Shown: positions 25,346-33,557 of the stretch, one piece after another
Numbering within the stretch: the first letter of the stretch is position 1
How the letters are laid out: each line of letters opens with the position of its first letter
Origin: SIG440 sp045532055
GTDB taxonomy: Bacteria; Bacillota; Clostridia; Monoglobales; Monoglobaceae
Length of the DNA stretch: 42,660 bases
NCBI GenBank assembly: GCA_045532055.1
Contig: JAZSFF010000045.1
Location: forward strand, 1 to 42,660
Direction of reading: 5' to 3'
Position numbers and translations under genes: made by a program
Notes under the pieces: generated by a model
The model's input: only the letters and a program-made list of their open reading frames with translations
Database searches by the model: none
Told to the model about the DNA's origin: nothing

Positions 25346-27721
25346 ATGTATAAGGTAAAGAAAAGAGATAATACCGTTGTTGATTTTGAGTTATCCAAGA
25401 TAAGTGATGCCATAACTCAGGCGTTTGAAGCAGAAAACAGACAGTATAATCAGAATATAATCGACTTTCTTGCACTTAAAGTTACTGCTGATTTTGAACC
25501 AAAGGTAAAGGACGATGCAGTTTTCGTGGAAGATATTCAGGACAGCGTTGAATCTGTGCTTGTTCAGGCGGGATATGCGGATGTTGCAAAGGCGTACATC
25601 CTTTACAGAAAATTGCATGAAAAAATGCGTAACATGCAGTCCACAATCCTCAACTATCAGGAGGTTGTTGACAATTATCTCAAGATTAACGACTGGCGTG
25701 TTAAGGAGAATTCAACCGTTACCTATTCTGTAGGCGGTCTTATTCTCTCTAACTCAGGTGCAATAACTGCAAACTACTGGCTCAGTGAAATTTATGACGA
25801 AGAGATTGCAAATGCTCACCGCCGTGCGGATATCCACATCCATGACCTTTCAATGCTGACAGGCTACTGCGCTGGATGGTCACTGAAACAGCTTATTCAA
25901 GAGGGCCTTGGCGGTGTTGAAGGCAAGATTACATCCTCACCTGCAAGCCTCCTTGCAACACTTTGTAACCAGATGGTAAACTTCCTTGGCATAATGCAGA
26001 ATGAATGGGCAGGTGCTCAGGCCTTCAGTTCATTTGACACATATCTTGCACCTTTTGTAAAGGTGGACAATCTGAGCTATGACCAGGTTAAAAAGTGCAT
26101 TGAATCATTTATTTATGGTGTAAACACTCCGTCACGTTGGGGTACACAGGCACCTTTTTCAAACATCACTCTTGACTGGACTGTTCCTGCTGACCTTGCT
26201 GAACTTCCTGCAATCGTTGGCGGCAAGGAAATGGACTTCAAGTACAAGGATTGTAAGAAAGAGATGGATATGGTCAACCGTGCATTCATCGAAATCATGA
26301 TTGAGGGCGATGCAAACGGACGTGGATTCCAGTATCCTATCCCAACATATTCAATCACAAAGGATTTTGACTGGTCAGAAACAGAGAACAATAAGCTCCT
26401 CTTTGAAATGACTTCAAAATACGGAACACCTTACTTCTCAAACTATATCAACAGTGATATGGAACCCAGCGATATCCGCAGTATGTGTTGCAGACTTCGT
26501 CTTGACCTACGTGAACTTAGAAAGAAATCAGGCGGTTTCTTCGGTAGTGGTGAGAGTACTGGTTCTGTGGGTGTTGTTACAATCAATATGCCCAGAATTG
26601 CACACCTTGCAACTGACGAAGAGGACTTCTTCAAGAGACTCAACAAGCTCATGGATATATCTGCACGTTCGCTCAGCGTTAAACGTGGAGTTATCACAAA
26701 ACTTCTCAACGAGGGACTTTATCCTTATACAAAGAGATATCTCGGAACATTTGAGAACCACTTCTCAACCATCGGTCTTATCGGTATGAACGAAGTTGGT
26801 CTTAATGCAAAATGGCTTGGCAAGGATATGACAGACAAGGATACTCAGGAATTCACAAAGAAAGTCCTCAACCATATGCGTGAAAGACTTTCTGACTATC
26901 AGGAAAAATACGGCGACCTCTACAACCTGGAAGCTACACCTGCCGAGTCCACAACATACCGTTTTGCAAAGCATGATGTGAAGAGATACCCCGAAATCAT
27001 TACAGCGGCAAAAGAGGGTGAAACACCATACTATACAAACAGCTCACACCTGCCTGTTGGATTTACATCTGATATATTTGATGCTCTTGATATTCAGGAC
27101 GAACTCCAAACACTTTACACATCAGGAACAGTATTTCACGCATTTATCGGCGAGAAACTTCCTGACTGGAAAGCGGCTGCAAACCTGGTGAGAAAGATTG
27201 CCGAAAACTATCAGTTGCCTTATTACACCTTGTCACCAACATATTCAGTATGTAAGGACCATGGTTATCTTATAGGCGAGCAGAACAAGTGTCCTATCTG
27301 TGGCGGCAAAACAGAGGTTTACAGCAGAATCACAGGCTACTACCGTCCTGTAGGAAACTGGAATGACGGCAAATCTCAGGAATACAAAGACAGAAAACTC
27401 TATGATATAGAGAATTCTGTGTTAAAAAAAAAGAGTGTAGCTGTTGATGCTGTACAGACTGATGCTTGTAGCTGTGACTGTGGCGGAGAAGAAAAAATAA
27501 TGCTTTTCACTACAAAAACGTGTCCCAACTGCGTTGCTGCAAAGTCTGTACTGGATAAGAGCGGAATTGGTTATACTGTAATTGATGCTGAAGAAAGTAT
27601 AGAACTGACAGAGGGCTACGGTGTACGTCAGGCACCCACGCTGATTGTGGCAAAGGGCAATGCCTTTGACAGATTTGCGGGAGTTTCTGAAATCAGAAAA
27701 TACATCGACAGCACAAAATAA
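25346..27721 (+). CDS. nrdD: Anaerobic (class III) ribonucleoside-triphosphate reductase with fused C-terminal glutaredoxin domain
   Basis: 791-residue glycyl-radical enzyme that makes dNTPs without oxygen. An N-terminal ATP cone (1 to about 95; KVKKRDNTVVDFELSKISDAI) is the allosteric site. The catalytic barrel includes SMCCRLRLD and GSVGVVTINMPRIA. The zinc region has C636 and C649-P-I-C652. The glycyl radical loop is SRITGYYRPVGNW, with G664. Beyond the usual end there is a cysteine-rich linker CSCDC (708-712) and, from about 715, a glutaredoxin/NrdH-like domain with CPNC (C726, C729) and cis-Pro in QAPTLIV. The fused redoxin plus downstream trxB points to redoxin-dependent rather than formate-dependent reduction (inference). 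Codon choice here differs from neighbours (more ATC, CTC, ACA, TCA), consistent with high expression. Confidence 0.95.
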   Translation: MYKVKKRDNTVVDFELSKISDAITQAFEAENRQYNQNIIDFLALKVTADFEPKVKDDAVFVEDIQDSVESVLVQAGYADVAKAYILYRKLHEKMRNMQSTILNYQEVVDNYLKINDWRVKENSTVTYSVGGLILSNSGAITANYWLSEIYDEEIANAHRRADIHIHDLSMLTGYCAGWSLKQLIQEGLGGVEGKITSSPASLLATLCNQMVNFLGIMQNEWAGAQAFSSFDTYLAPFVKVDNLSYDQVKKCIESFIYGVNTPSRWGTQAPFSNITLDWTVPADLAELPAIVGGKEMDFKYKDCKKEMDMVNRAFIEIMIEGDANGRGFQYPIPTYSITKDFDWSETENNKLLFEMTSKYGTPYFSNYINSDMEPSDIRSMCCRLRLDLRELRKKSGGFFGSGESTGSVGVVTINMPRIAHLATDEEDFFKRLNKLMDISARSLSVKRGVITKLLNEGLYPYTKRYLGTFENHFSTIGLIGMNEVGLNAKWLGKDMTDKDTQEFTKKVLNHMRERLSDYQEKYGDLYNLEATPAESTTYRFAKHDVKRYPEIITAAKEGETPYYTNSSHLPVGFTSDIFDALDIQDELQTLYTSGTVFHAFIGEKLPDWKAAANLVRKIAENYQLPYYTLSPTYSVCKDHGYLIGEQNKCPICGGKTEVYSRITGYYRPVGNWNDGKSQEYKDRKLYDIENSVLKKKSVAVDAVQTDACSCDCGGEEKIMLFTTKTCPNCVAAKSVLDKSGIGYTVIDAEESIELTEGYGVRQAPTLIVAKGNAFDRFAGVSEIRKYIDSTK

Positions 27722-27733
27722 AAGCTATATACG

Positions 27734-27758
27734 GGAAACGGTGCCCTGCACCGTTTCC
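27734..27758 (+). other. Strong hairpin between nrdD and trxB
   Basis: GGAAACGGTGC (27734-27744), loop CCT, GCACCGTTTCC (27748-27758): a perfect 11-bp stem ending 26 bases before the trxB ATG. The following TTGTTG is a poor U tract, so it is either a leaky terminator that lowers trxB relative to nrdD or an mRNA 3'-end stabiliser. Confidence 0.6.
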
Positions 27759-27784
27759 TTGTTGCATAGAGAGGGATTGAAAAT

Positions 27785-28690
27785 ATGTTGTATGATATTG
27801 TTATAATCGGCGGCGGACCTGCGGGACTTACTGCTGCGCTTTATGCTCTCAGGGCAGAAAAGTCGGTGGTTGTTATTGAAAAGTTGGGCCTTGGAGGACA
27901 GATAGCCCTGTCAAGCGAGGTGGAGAACTTTCCAGGCACACCTAAAATGAGCGGAGCGGAGTTTGCCGCGAACCTTGCATCTCAGGTGGAATCTCTGGGT
28001 GGTCGCATTGAGTATGAGGAAGTTGTTGAGATTATTGACGGCGAGATTAAAACAGTTGTGACAGACCTTGACAGGTATGAGGGAAGAAGTGTCATCATTG
28101 CTACAGGAGTGATGAATCGCCGCCTTGGTGCAGAGGGCGAGGCAGAGCTTATAGGCAAGGGTGTTTCCTTTTGCGCGGTGTGTGACGGCTCGTTTTACAA
28201 AAAGAAGACCGTTGCGGTTATTGGCGGAGGCAATACTGCAGTTGAAGATGCGATTTATCTTGCAGACATTGCAGAAAAGGTGTATATCGTCCACAGACGT
28301 GATGAATTCCGTGCAGAGAATCGTCTGGTGAGGGCCCTGAAACAGAGAGAAAACGTTGAACTGGTTCTTGATTCAACCGTGGAAAGATTTATTGATGACG
28401 GCGGACTCAAGGGCATTGAGGTTGTAAACGTGAAGAATGGTGAAAAGAGGACTATTGAGATTGATGGGGCGTTTGTGGCTGTTGGACAGACACCTCAGTG
28501 TCAGATTTTTGATGGCCTGATAACATTGAATGACGGAGGATATATTATGGCAGGAGAGAACTGCCGAACCAACGTGGACGGAATTTTTGTGGCTGGTGAC
28601 TGCAGAAACAAAAGCGTCCGGCAACTTACCACCGCCTGCAGTGACGGCAGCATAGCTGCGCTTGCTGCCTGTGAATATATTGGTGGATAG
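27785..28690 (+). CDS. trxB: Thioredoxin-disulfide reductase
   Basis: 301-residue low-molecular-weight flavoprotein that passes electrons from NADPH through FAD to thioredoxin-like proteins. FAD-binding IIGGGPAGLTAALYALRA is at the N-terminus; the redox-active pair is C130-A-V-C133 (CAVCDG); NADPH-binding VIGGGNTAVEDA and VHRRDEFRA follow, and FVAGDCRNKSVRQLTTACSDG closes the FAD site. The ATG has AGAGAGGGA upstream. No separate thioredoxin gene is adjacent, so the glutaredoxin-like domain fused to NrdD is a natural partner (inference). A strong terminator follows. Confidence 0.95.
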   Translation: MLYDIVIIGGGPAGLTAALYALRAEKSVVVIEKLGLGGQIALSSEVENFPGTPKMSGAEFAANLASQVESLGGRIEYEEVVEIIDGEIKTVVTDLDRYEGRSVIIATGVMNRRLGAEGEAELIGKGVSFCAVCDGSFYKKKTVAVIGGGNTAVEDAIYLADIAEKVYIVHRRDEFRAENRLVRALKQRENVELVLDSTVERFIDDGGLKGIEVVNVKNGEKRTIEIDGAFVAVGQTPQCQIFDGLITLNDGGYIMAGENCRTNVDGIFVAGDCRNKSVRQLTTACSDGSIAALAACEYIGG

Positions 28691-28716
28691 AGCATGGAAA
28701 ATAAAAGTGAATAAAT

Positions 28717-28745
28717 AAAAAAGGTGCCATGTGGCACCTTTTTAT
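28717..28745. terminator. Bidirectional terminator between trxB and the alarmone synthetase gene
   Basis: AAAAGGTGCC (28719-28728), loop ATGT, GGCACCTTTT (28733-28742), with A and T runs on either side. It serves the converging trxB (plus) and synthetase (minus) transcripts. Confidence 0.9.
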
Positions 28746-28756
28746 ATTTATTATTT

Positions 28757-29431
28757 TTACAGCAAATTTATCTGTGAGGCAATGCCCTGCATCTCTGAAT
28801 CGGTGGCGGCGATTACGTCGGCACATTTTTTCAGTCGCGCAGCAATCTCCTCAGGGGCTGGGACATCCTTTTTGTATTTTACATGATGTTCAAGGCTTGC
28901 CCAAAAGTCCATAGCCATGGTGCGAATCTGTACTTCAACCTTTACGTTTTGCTTTTTGTCCGAGAAGAACACGGGAATTTCGATAATCATATGATAACTG
29001 CGATAGCCGTTGGGTTTGGGGTTCTTTATATAATCCTTTACGGCAATCAATTTGATATCGTCCTGACGGGTCAGCATATCTGATATGGTATAGATATCCT
29101 CAATAAATGAGCAGATGACCCTGACTCCTGCCACATCACTGAGGTGGTTGGATACAGCCTCAATGGTGATGGGGTGGTTGTTGCGTATCAGCTTTTCGGC
29201 AATGCTTTTTGGTTTTTTAATTCGATATTTTATTGTCTCAATAGGGTTGCGACGGTTCTTCACCGATAGCTCCTGATTAAGTACTTCAAGTTTTGTGGTA
29301 ACCTCCTGAATGGCACATTGATAAATCATCATCAGTTCTTCAAACTGCTGTGCATAGTCCGCAAATATGTTGCCTGTGTCCTCAGGTATGTTGACTTGGG
29401 CGAAGAATGCCCGTCTTAAATCTTTTTCCAT
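28757..29431 (-). CDS. Small alarmone synthetase ((p)ppGpp synthetase, RelQ/RelP type)
   Basis: 224-residue stand-alone RelA/SpoT synthetase domain that makes (p)ppGpp from ATP and GDP/GTP; there is no hydrolase, TGS or ACT domain. Motifs: KPKSIAEKLIR, DVAGVRVICSFIEDIY, NPKPNGYRSYHMIIEIPV, and EVQIRTMAMDFWASLEHHVKYK. It starts 21 bases after proA with GAAAGGAAATAA before the ATG, so the two are probably co-transcribed. RelP versus RelQ cannot be decided by eye. Confidence 0.93.
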   Translation of the reverse strand: MEKDLRRAFFAQVNIPEDTGNIFADYAQQFEELMMIYQCAIQEVTTKLEVLNQELSVKNRRNPIETIKYRIKKPKSIAEKLIRNNHPITIEAVSNHLSDVAGVRVICSFIEDIYTISDMLTRQDDIKLIAVKDYIKNPKPNGYRSYHMIIEIPVFFSDKKQNVKVEVQIRTMAMDFWASLEHHVKYKKDVPAPEEIAARLKKCADVIAATDSEMQGIASQINLL

Positions 29432-29452
29432 TATTTATTTCCTTTCAAAAAT

Positions 29453-30697
29453 TCAGCGTATCTGACCGTTTCCGTGGATTATATATTTTGTTGTGGTCAA
29501 TGCTTTCAGACCCATGGGCCCTCTTGCGTGGAGTTTCTGGGTGCTGATGCCTATCTCTGCACCAAAGCCAAATTCAAAACCGTCGGTGAACCGGGTTGAT
29601 GCATTGACATATACCGCTGCCGCATCGACTGTCTCAAGGAATCGGCGGGAATTTTCATTATTTCCGGTAACAATCGCCTCGGAATGACGGCTACCATAGG
29701 TGTTTATATGATTTATTGCATCATCAAGGCTGTCAACCACTTTTACACCGATTTTCATGTCAAGGTACTCGGTGCCCCAGTCGTCCTCTGTGGCAGGAGT
29801 TGCCGAGGGGAACTTTTCACAAACAGTTTTGTCGCCCACTATTTCAACGCCCTTTTCGGCAAGACTCTTCAAAATCTTAGGCAAAAATTCATTTGCTATA
29901 TGGCTGTGAACAAGGAGCTTTTCCTCTGCGTTGCACACCGATGGCCGTGAGGTTTTGGCGTTGATTATGATTGATTCTGCCATGTCAAGGTCTGCATATT
30001 GGTCAACAAACACATGACAGTTGCCTGTGCCTGTCTCGATTGCAGGGACAGTTGCATTTTCAACTACGCTGCGGATAAGTCCTGCACCGCCACGGGGAAT
30101 GATGACGTCAAGGTAATCATTAAGCTGCATAAGAGCCATGGCACTTTCGCGGGTTGTGTCTTCGACCAGATTTACACAGTCTGCGGGCAGACCTGATGCC
30201 TCAAGTGCTCTGCGTATAACTGCGGTTATTGCCATGCTTGATCTGTGTGCCTCCTTGCCGCAACGGAGTATGCAGGCGTTACCTGATTTTATACAAAGTG
30301 CGGCTGCGTCTGCTGTGACATTGGGACGTGCCTCGTAGATTATGCCTATTACACCCAAGGGGACTCTGACCTCGTTGATAGAAAGACCATTGGGACGGAT
30401 GAATTCATTCACCACTTCACCAATTGGGTCGGGCAGGAGTATGACCTGACGGATACCCTCTGCCATTGCTGCGATACGGTCCTGCGTAAGACGGAGCCTG
30501 TCAATAAGTCCGTCGCTTATGCCGTTGGCCTTTGCAGAGTCAATGTCCTTGGCGTTTTCGGCAAGGATATACTGGGCGTTATTCAAAAACTCCTCTGCTA
30601 TTTTATTCAAAGCAGCATTTTTGGTGTCTGCTGATGCAATGGCAAGAGTTGTTGCTGCCAATTTTGCCAATTTTCCTTTTGTTATAAGTTCTTCCAT
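29453..30697 (-). CDS. proA: Glutamate-5-semialdehyde dehydrogenase (gamma-glutamyl phosphate reductase)
   Basis: 414-residue enzyme of proline synthesis that reduces gamma-glutamyl phosphate with NADPH. Motifs: PLGVIGIIYEARPNVTADAAALCIKSGNACILR, the region around PRGGAGLIRSVVENATVPAIETGTGNCHVFVD, and the catalytic Cys in RPSVCNAEEKLLVH. The ATG at 30697 follows AAGGACTG on the minus strand. proB, its usual partner, is not adjacent and must lie elsewhere if the pathway is complete. Confidence 0.96.
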   Translation of the reverse strand: MEELITKGKLAKLAATTLAIASADTKNAALNKIAEEFLNNAQYILAENAKDIDSAKANGISDGLIDRLRLTQDRIAAMAEGIRQVILLPDPIGEVVNEFIRPNGLSINEVRVPLGVIGIIYEARPNVTADAAALCIKSGNACILRCGKEAHRSSMAITAVIRRALEASGLPADCVNLVEDTTRESAMALMQLNDYLDVIIPRGGAGLIRSVVENATVPAIETGTGNCHVFVDQYADLDMAESIIINAKTSRPSVCNAEEKLLVHSHIANEFLPKILKSLAEKGVEIVGDKTVCEKFPSATPATEDDWGTEYLDMKIGVKVVDSLDDAINHINTYGSRHSEAIVTGNNENSRRFLETVDAAAVYVNASTRFTDGFEFGFGAEIGISTQKLHARGPMGLKALTTTKYIIHGNGQIR

Positions 30698-30723
30698 ATA
30701 AAACAGTCCTTTTTATAAATAAG

Positions 30724-30752
30724 AGTGTAGCACAGTGAAAAGTAAAAAGCAA
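30724..30752 (-). promoter_or_regulatory. Probable promoter for proA
   Basis: On the minus strand TTGCTT (30752-30747), 17 bases, TACACT (30729-30724), about 27 bases before the proA ATG. Four of six bases match at each box, so the call is moderate. Confidence 0.45.
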
Positions 30753-30806
30753 TTGTAAAGGTAAAAAGTTAAAAAATAGTTCATTTAAAATTAACAAATG
30801 GGCTTT

Positions 30807-32534
30807 TTACAGTGTGCTGTACATTGAATAAAGCTTTGCGTATTCGCCGTTTTTTTCTAAAAGCTGTGCATGTGTGCCTTCTTCCACAATTCCTTCGTTG
30901 GTGAGAACAAATATTCTTGATGCGTTTTTTATTGTGGTAAGACGATGAGCTATAGTAAAGGTGGTTCTGCCCTCTGAAAGACGTTTAAGAGAACGCTGAA
31001 CCAGCATTTCGCTTTCATTGTCAAGTGCCGAGGTTGCCTCGTCAAGAATGAGTATAGGTGGGTTTTTGAGGAATAGTCTTGCAATGGAGATACGTTGTTT
31101 TTGACCTCCCGAGAGCTTGAGACCACGTTCACCCACGTAGGTGTCATAACCATCCTTTAATCCCATAATAAATTCATGGGCGTCGGCTGCTTTTGCCGCC
31201 TCTATAACTTCCTCGCGGGTTGCATCGGGCTTGCCGTAGAGGATGTTTTCGTAGACTGTTCCGCTGAACAAATATACGTCCTGTTGTACCATGCCGATGT
31301 TGTTGCGAAGGGATTTAAGGGTGATATCTTTGATGTTTATGCCGTCAATCAGGATTTCACCTGATGTAAGCTCATAAAATCTTGGTATAAGATTGCACAT
31401 TGTGGTTTTCCCGCCCCCTGAGGGACCTACAATGGCAATGTTTTCTCCAGGGTTTATTGCCAGATTCATGTGTTGAAGAACTTCCTGAGTGGAATCTGAA
31501 TATTTGAAGTCCACATTCTCAAACACTATATTGCCGGTTACCGTTTCGAGGTTTACCGCATCATGTGCATCGGTTATGTCCACGGGTTCGTCCATAATCT
31601 CTAAAAATCTTTCAATACCTGTTATGCCTTTCTGGAATTGTTCTGTAAACTCCACGATGCGGCGGATTGATGTTATAAGAGTTTGTATATAAAGGAGGTA
31701 TGCCACAAAGTCTGGAGCTGTGATGTGTCCTTTGACCATAAAGAATGCACCCAGAAGAATTACGGCGATATACATAACACCGTCTGAAAAACGGGTGCCT
31801 GACTGAAAGAGCGCCATATATTTGTAGGCATTTTTCTTTGCTGCAAAAAATCTCTGGTTGCCATTTTGGAATTTCTCACGTTCAATATCTTCGTTGGCAA
31901 AGCTTTTTACCACGCGGATACCTAGCAGGCTGTCTTCAAGCTCGGCATTGAGTTCGCCAACTTCCTGACGTTGTTGCTTGAATGCGGCTTTCATTTTTTT
32001 GCGAAATATAATAATTGACACAAGCATCAAGGGGAGCAACATGAATATCAGAAATGTAAGGGTAAGATTGATGTTACCCAGAATTATGAATGCCCCTACG
32101 ATTTTTATAAAGGAAATAAAGAATTCCTCAGGACAATGGTGGGAGAATTCGGTCACATCAAAAAGGTCAGAGGTCACACGGGACATTATCTGGCCTATTT
32201 TTGTATTATCAAAGTATCTGAATGACAGTTTTTGCAGATGGTCAAAAAGATCCCGACGCATATCTGTTTCCAGCCTTGCCCCCATGACGTGGCCCGCATT
32301 TGCCATGTAGTAGTTGGCGGCAGTGTCCACTATGCGGAGGAACAGGTAAAGAACCCCCAGCCGCAGGACTGTGGAGAACATAAATACCTGTGTGCTGTCT
32401 GTAGCCAGGGTAGTTATGTGCCTTACAATGAGGGGGAAAACCAGTTCGCATACTGTGGTCAGTGCGGCACAGATGAGGTCGAGGATAATTATGCCGATAT
32501 AGGGTTTGTAATAAACTAAAAAACGTTTAAACAA
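30807..32534 (-). CDS. MsbA-like ABC exporter (fused permease and ATPase)
   Basis: 575-residue half-transporter. The six-helix exporter domain covers about 1-310 and the nucleotide-binding domain about 335-575, with Walker A GPSGGGKTT, Q-loop MVQQDVYLFSGTV, signature LSGGQKQR, Walker B ILILDEATSALD and H-loop AHRLTT. One such half would form a homodimer. The start is TTG at 32534 with AAGGAT about nine bases upstream. It is last in the murJ-wzy-GT4-DUF4330-DUF4330-ABC operon, so its substrate may be a lipid-linked glycan or a related envelope component; homology alone does not show the substrate. Confidence 0.9.
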   Translation of the reverse strand: MFKRFLVYYKPYIGIIILDLICAALTTVCELVFPLIVRHITTLATDSTQVFMFSTVLRLGVLYLFLRIVDTAANYYMANAGHVMGARLETDMRRDLFDHLQKLSFRYFDNTKIGQIMSRVTSDLFDVTEFSHHCPEEFFISFIKIVGAFIILGNINLTLTFLIFMLLPLMLVSIIIFRKKMKAAFKQQRQEVGELNAELEDSLLGIRVVKSFANEDIEREKFQNGNQRFFAAKKNAYKYMALFQSGTRFSDGVMYIAVILLGAFFMVKGHITAPDFVAYLLYIQTLITSIRRIVEFTEQFQKGITGIERFLEIMDEPVDITDAHDAVNLETVTGNIVFENVDFKYSDSTQEVLQHMNLAINPGENIAIVGPSGGGKTTMCNLIPRFYELTSGEILIDGINIKDITLKSLRNNIGMVQQDVYLFSGTVYENILYGKPDATREEVIEAAKAADAHEFIMGLKDGYDTYVGERGLKLSGGQKQRISIARLFLKNPPILILDEATSALDNESEMLVQRSLKRLSEGRTTFTIAHRLTTIKNASRIFVLTNEGIVEEGTHAQLLEKNGEYAKLYSMYSTL

Positions 32535-32550
32535 TCTGGGTCATCCTTTT

Positions 32551-33042
32551 TTATTGAATTTCTTTGACGCTGGTAATTACACCAGAAGTGTTTGCATACT
32601 TTGATGAGAAAATTTGTGTGGACCCAACGGTAATTGCCTGGTTGGTTGAGGTGTAAAAACCGGAATCGTTGATTTTGCCGTCAACCTGCAAAGTAACGGT
32701 TACATCATAACGCTCAGGAATGGTGAGAGCCTTGATTTCGCCGTTTGAAAATTCTTTGCCTTCAACCGCCTCGGTATATGTGGCACCGATGATGTCGCCT
32801 ATATATTCTTTGGTTGTATTGTTGGTGACAGGGCTGGGATTTTTAAGTGCCTCCGCTGTACCAATGCGCACACCCTTCACAAGGATAGTATATTCGATTT
32901 TCTGACTTTGTGTAGCAACCTTTTCGGTGGGTGTGATAAATCTTGCATAAATACCCAATGCTGCCACCACGATTGCAAGAACTACAACGATATCAATAAT
33001 GCTGATTTTGCCGAACAATTTGCCTTCTTTATTTATAAACAT
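32551..33042 (-). CDS. DUF4330 domain protein, first copy
   Basis: 163 residues: a short cytoplasmic N-terminus (KEGKLFGKISIIDIV), one membrane helix at about 15-35, then an extracytoplasmic beta-rich domain. The pattern matches what I recall of DUF4330, a family of unknown function. The ordered part starts at KIEYTILVKGVRIGTAEALK and includes GEIKALTIPERYDVTVTLQVDGK and ITVGSTQIFSSKYA. It is a diverged tandem copy of the next gene upstream, sharing the anchor-plus-domain plan. Co-transcribed between DUF4330 copy two and the ABC exporter (16-base gap). Confidence 0.75.
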   Translation of the reverse strand: MFINKEGKLFGKISIIDIVVVLAIVVAALGIYARFITPTEKVATQSQKIEYTILVKGVRIGTAEALKNPSPVTNNTTKEYIGDIIGATYTEAVEGKEFSNGEIKALTIPERYDVTVTLQVDGKINDSGFYTSTNQAITVGSTQIFSSKYANTSGVITSVKEIQ

Positions 33043-33068
33043 AACAGTTCACCTTTCCCTTCCAAATG

Positions 33069-33557
33069 TTAGTCCTTAAGTTTGAGGCTTACTATATAGC
33101 CGTGACCGGCAGCACTCTTGCTCCTTGCGGAGACTTCTTCTCCCACCATAAGGCGGTTGCCGGATGCAGTGATTGCAGCGTCGGTTTCGGTGACTGTGGA
33201 TTCCAGGGTGATGACTATATCATAGCATGATGGGTCCTCTGCCACAACAGCACGGTTATATCTTTCGTTCACTATGACTTTTTTTGATGGCGATATTGCC
33301 ACGTCTGTTATGGTAGCAGGAAAACGTTCTTTCTCACTTACCCACACAGTTTCTCCGGCCTCTTTTGCTGCGACAAAGGCATCTGCTACGGACTTGTCGT
33401 ATTTTGCGAATTCGATGCTGTATTCAGCTGTTGTTGTTCGTGTGGTATCGGTTGCTGTGCTTTGGGGACGCATAATAATCAATGCTCCTGCCAAAACAAT
33501 CAAAAGGATTAAAGCTATCAGAAATCCGTCCAATAAATTAAATTTTGGTTTATCCAT
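33069..33557 (-). CDS. DUF4330 domain protein, second copy
   Basis: 162 residues with the same plan as its neighbour: NLLDGFLIALILLIVLAGAL forms a single membrane helix at about 8-28, followed by an extracytoplasmic domain with AEYSIEFAKYDKSVADAFVAAK, ATITDVAISPS, YDIVITLEST and NRLMVGEEVSARSK. The ATG lies inside the end of the glycosyltransferase gene (8-base overlap), with GGAGG as ribosome site, so translation is coupled. The function is unknown; placement suggests an accessory of polysaccharide assembly or export. Confidence 0.75.
   Translation of the reverse strand: MDKPKFNLLDGFLIALILLIVLAGALIIMRPQSTATDTTRTTTAEYSIEFAKYDKSVADAFVAAKEAGETVWVSEKERFPATITDVAISPSKKVIVNERYNRAVVAEDPSCYDIVITLESTVTETDAAITASGNRLMVGEEVSARSKSAAGHGYIVSLKLKD

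Noticed and set aside
27734..27758. Riboswitch or T-box leader before trxB
   Set aside because: The gap is only 63 bases and holds one simple hairpin; there is no T-box motif or multi-helix aptamer.
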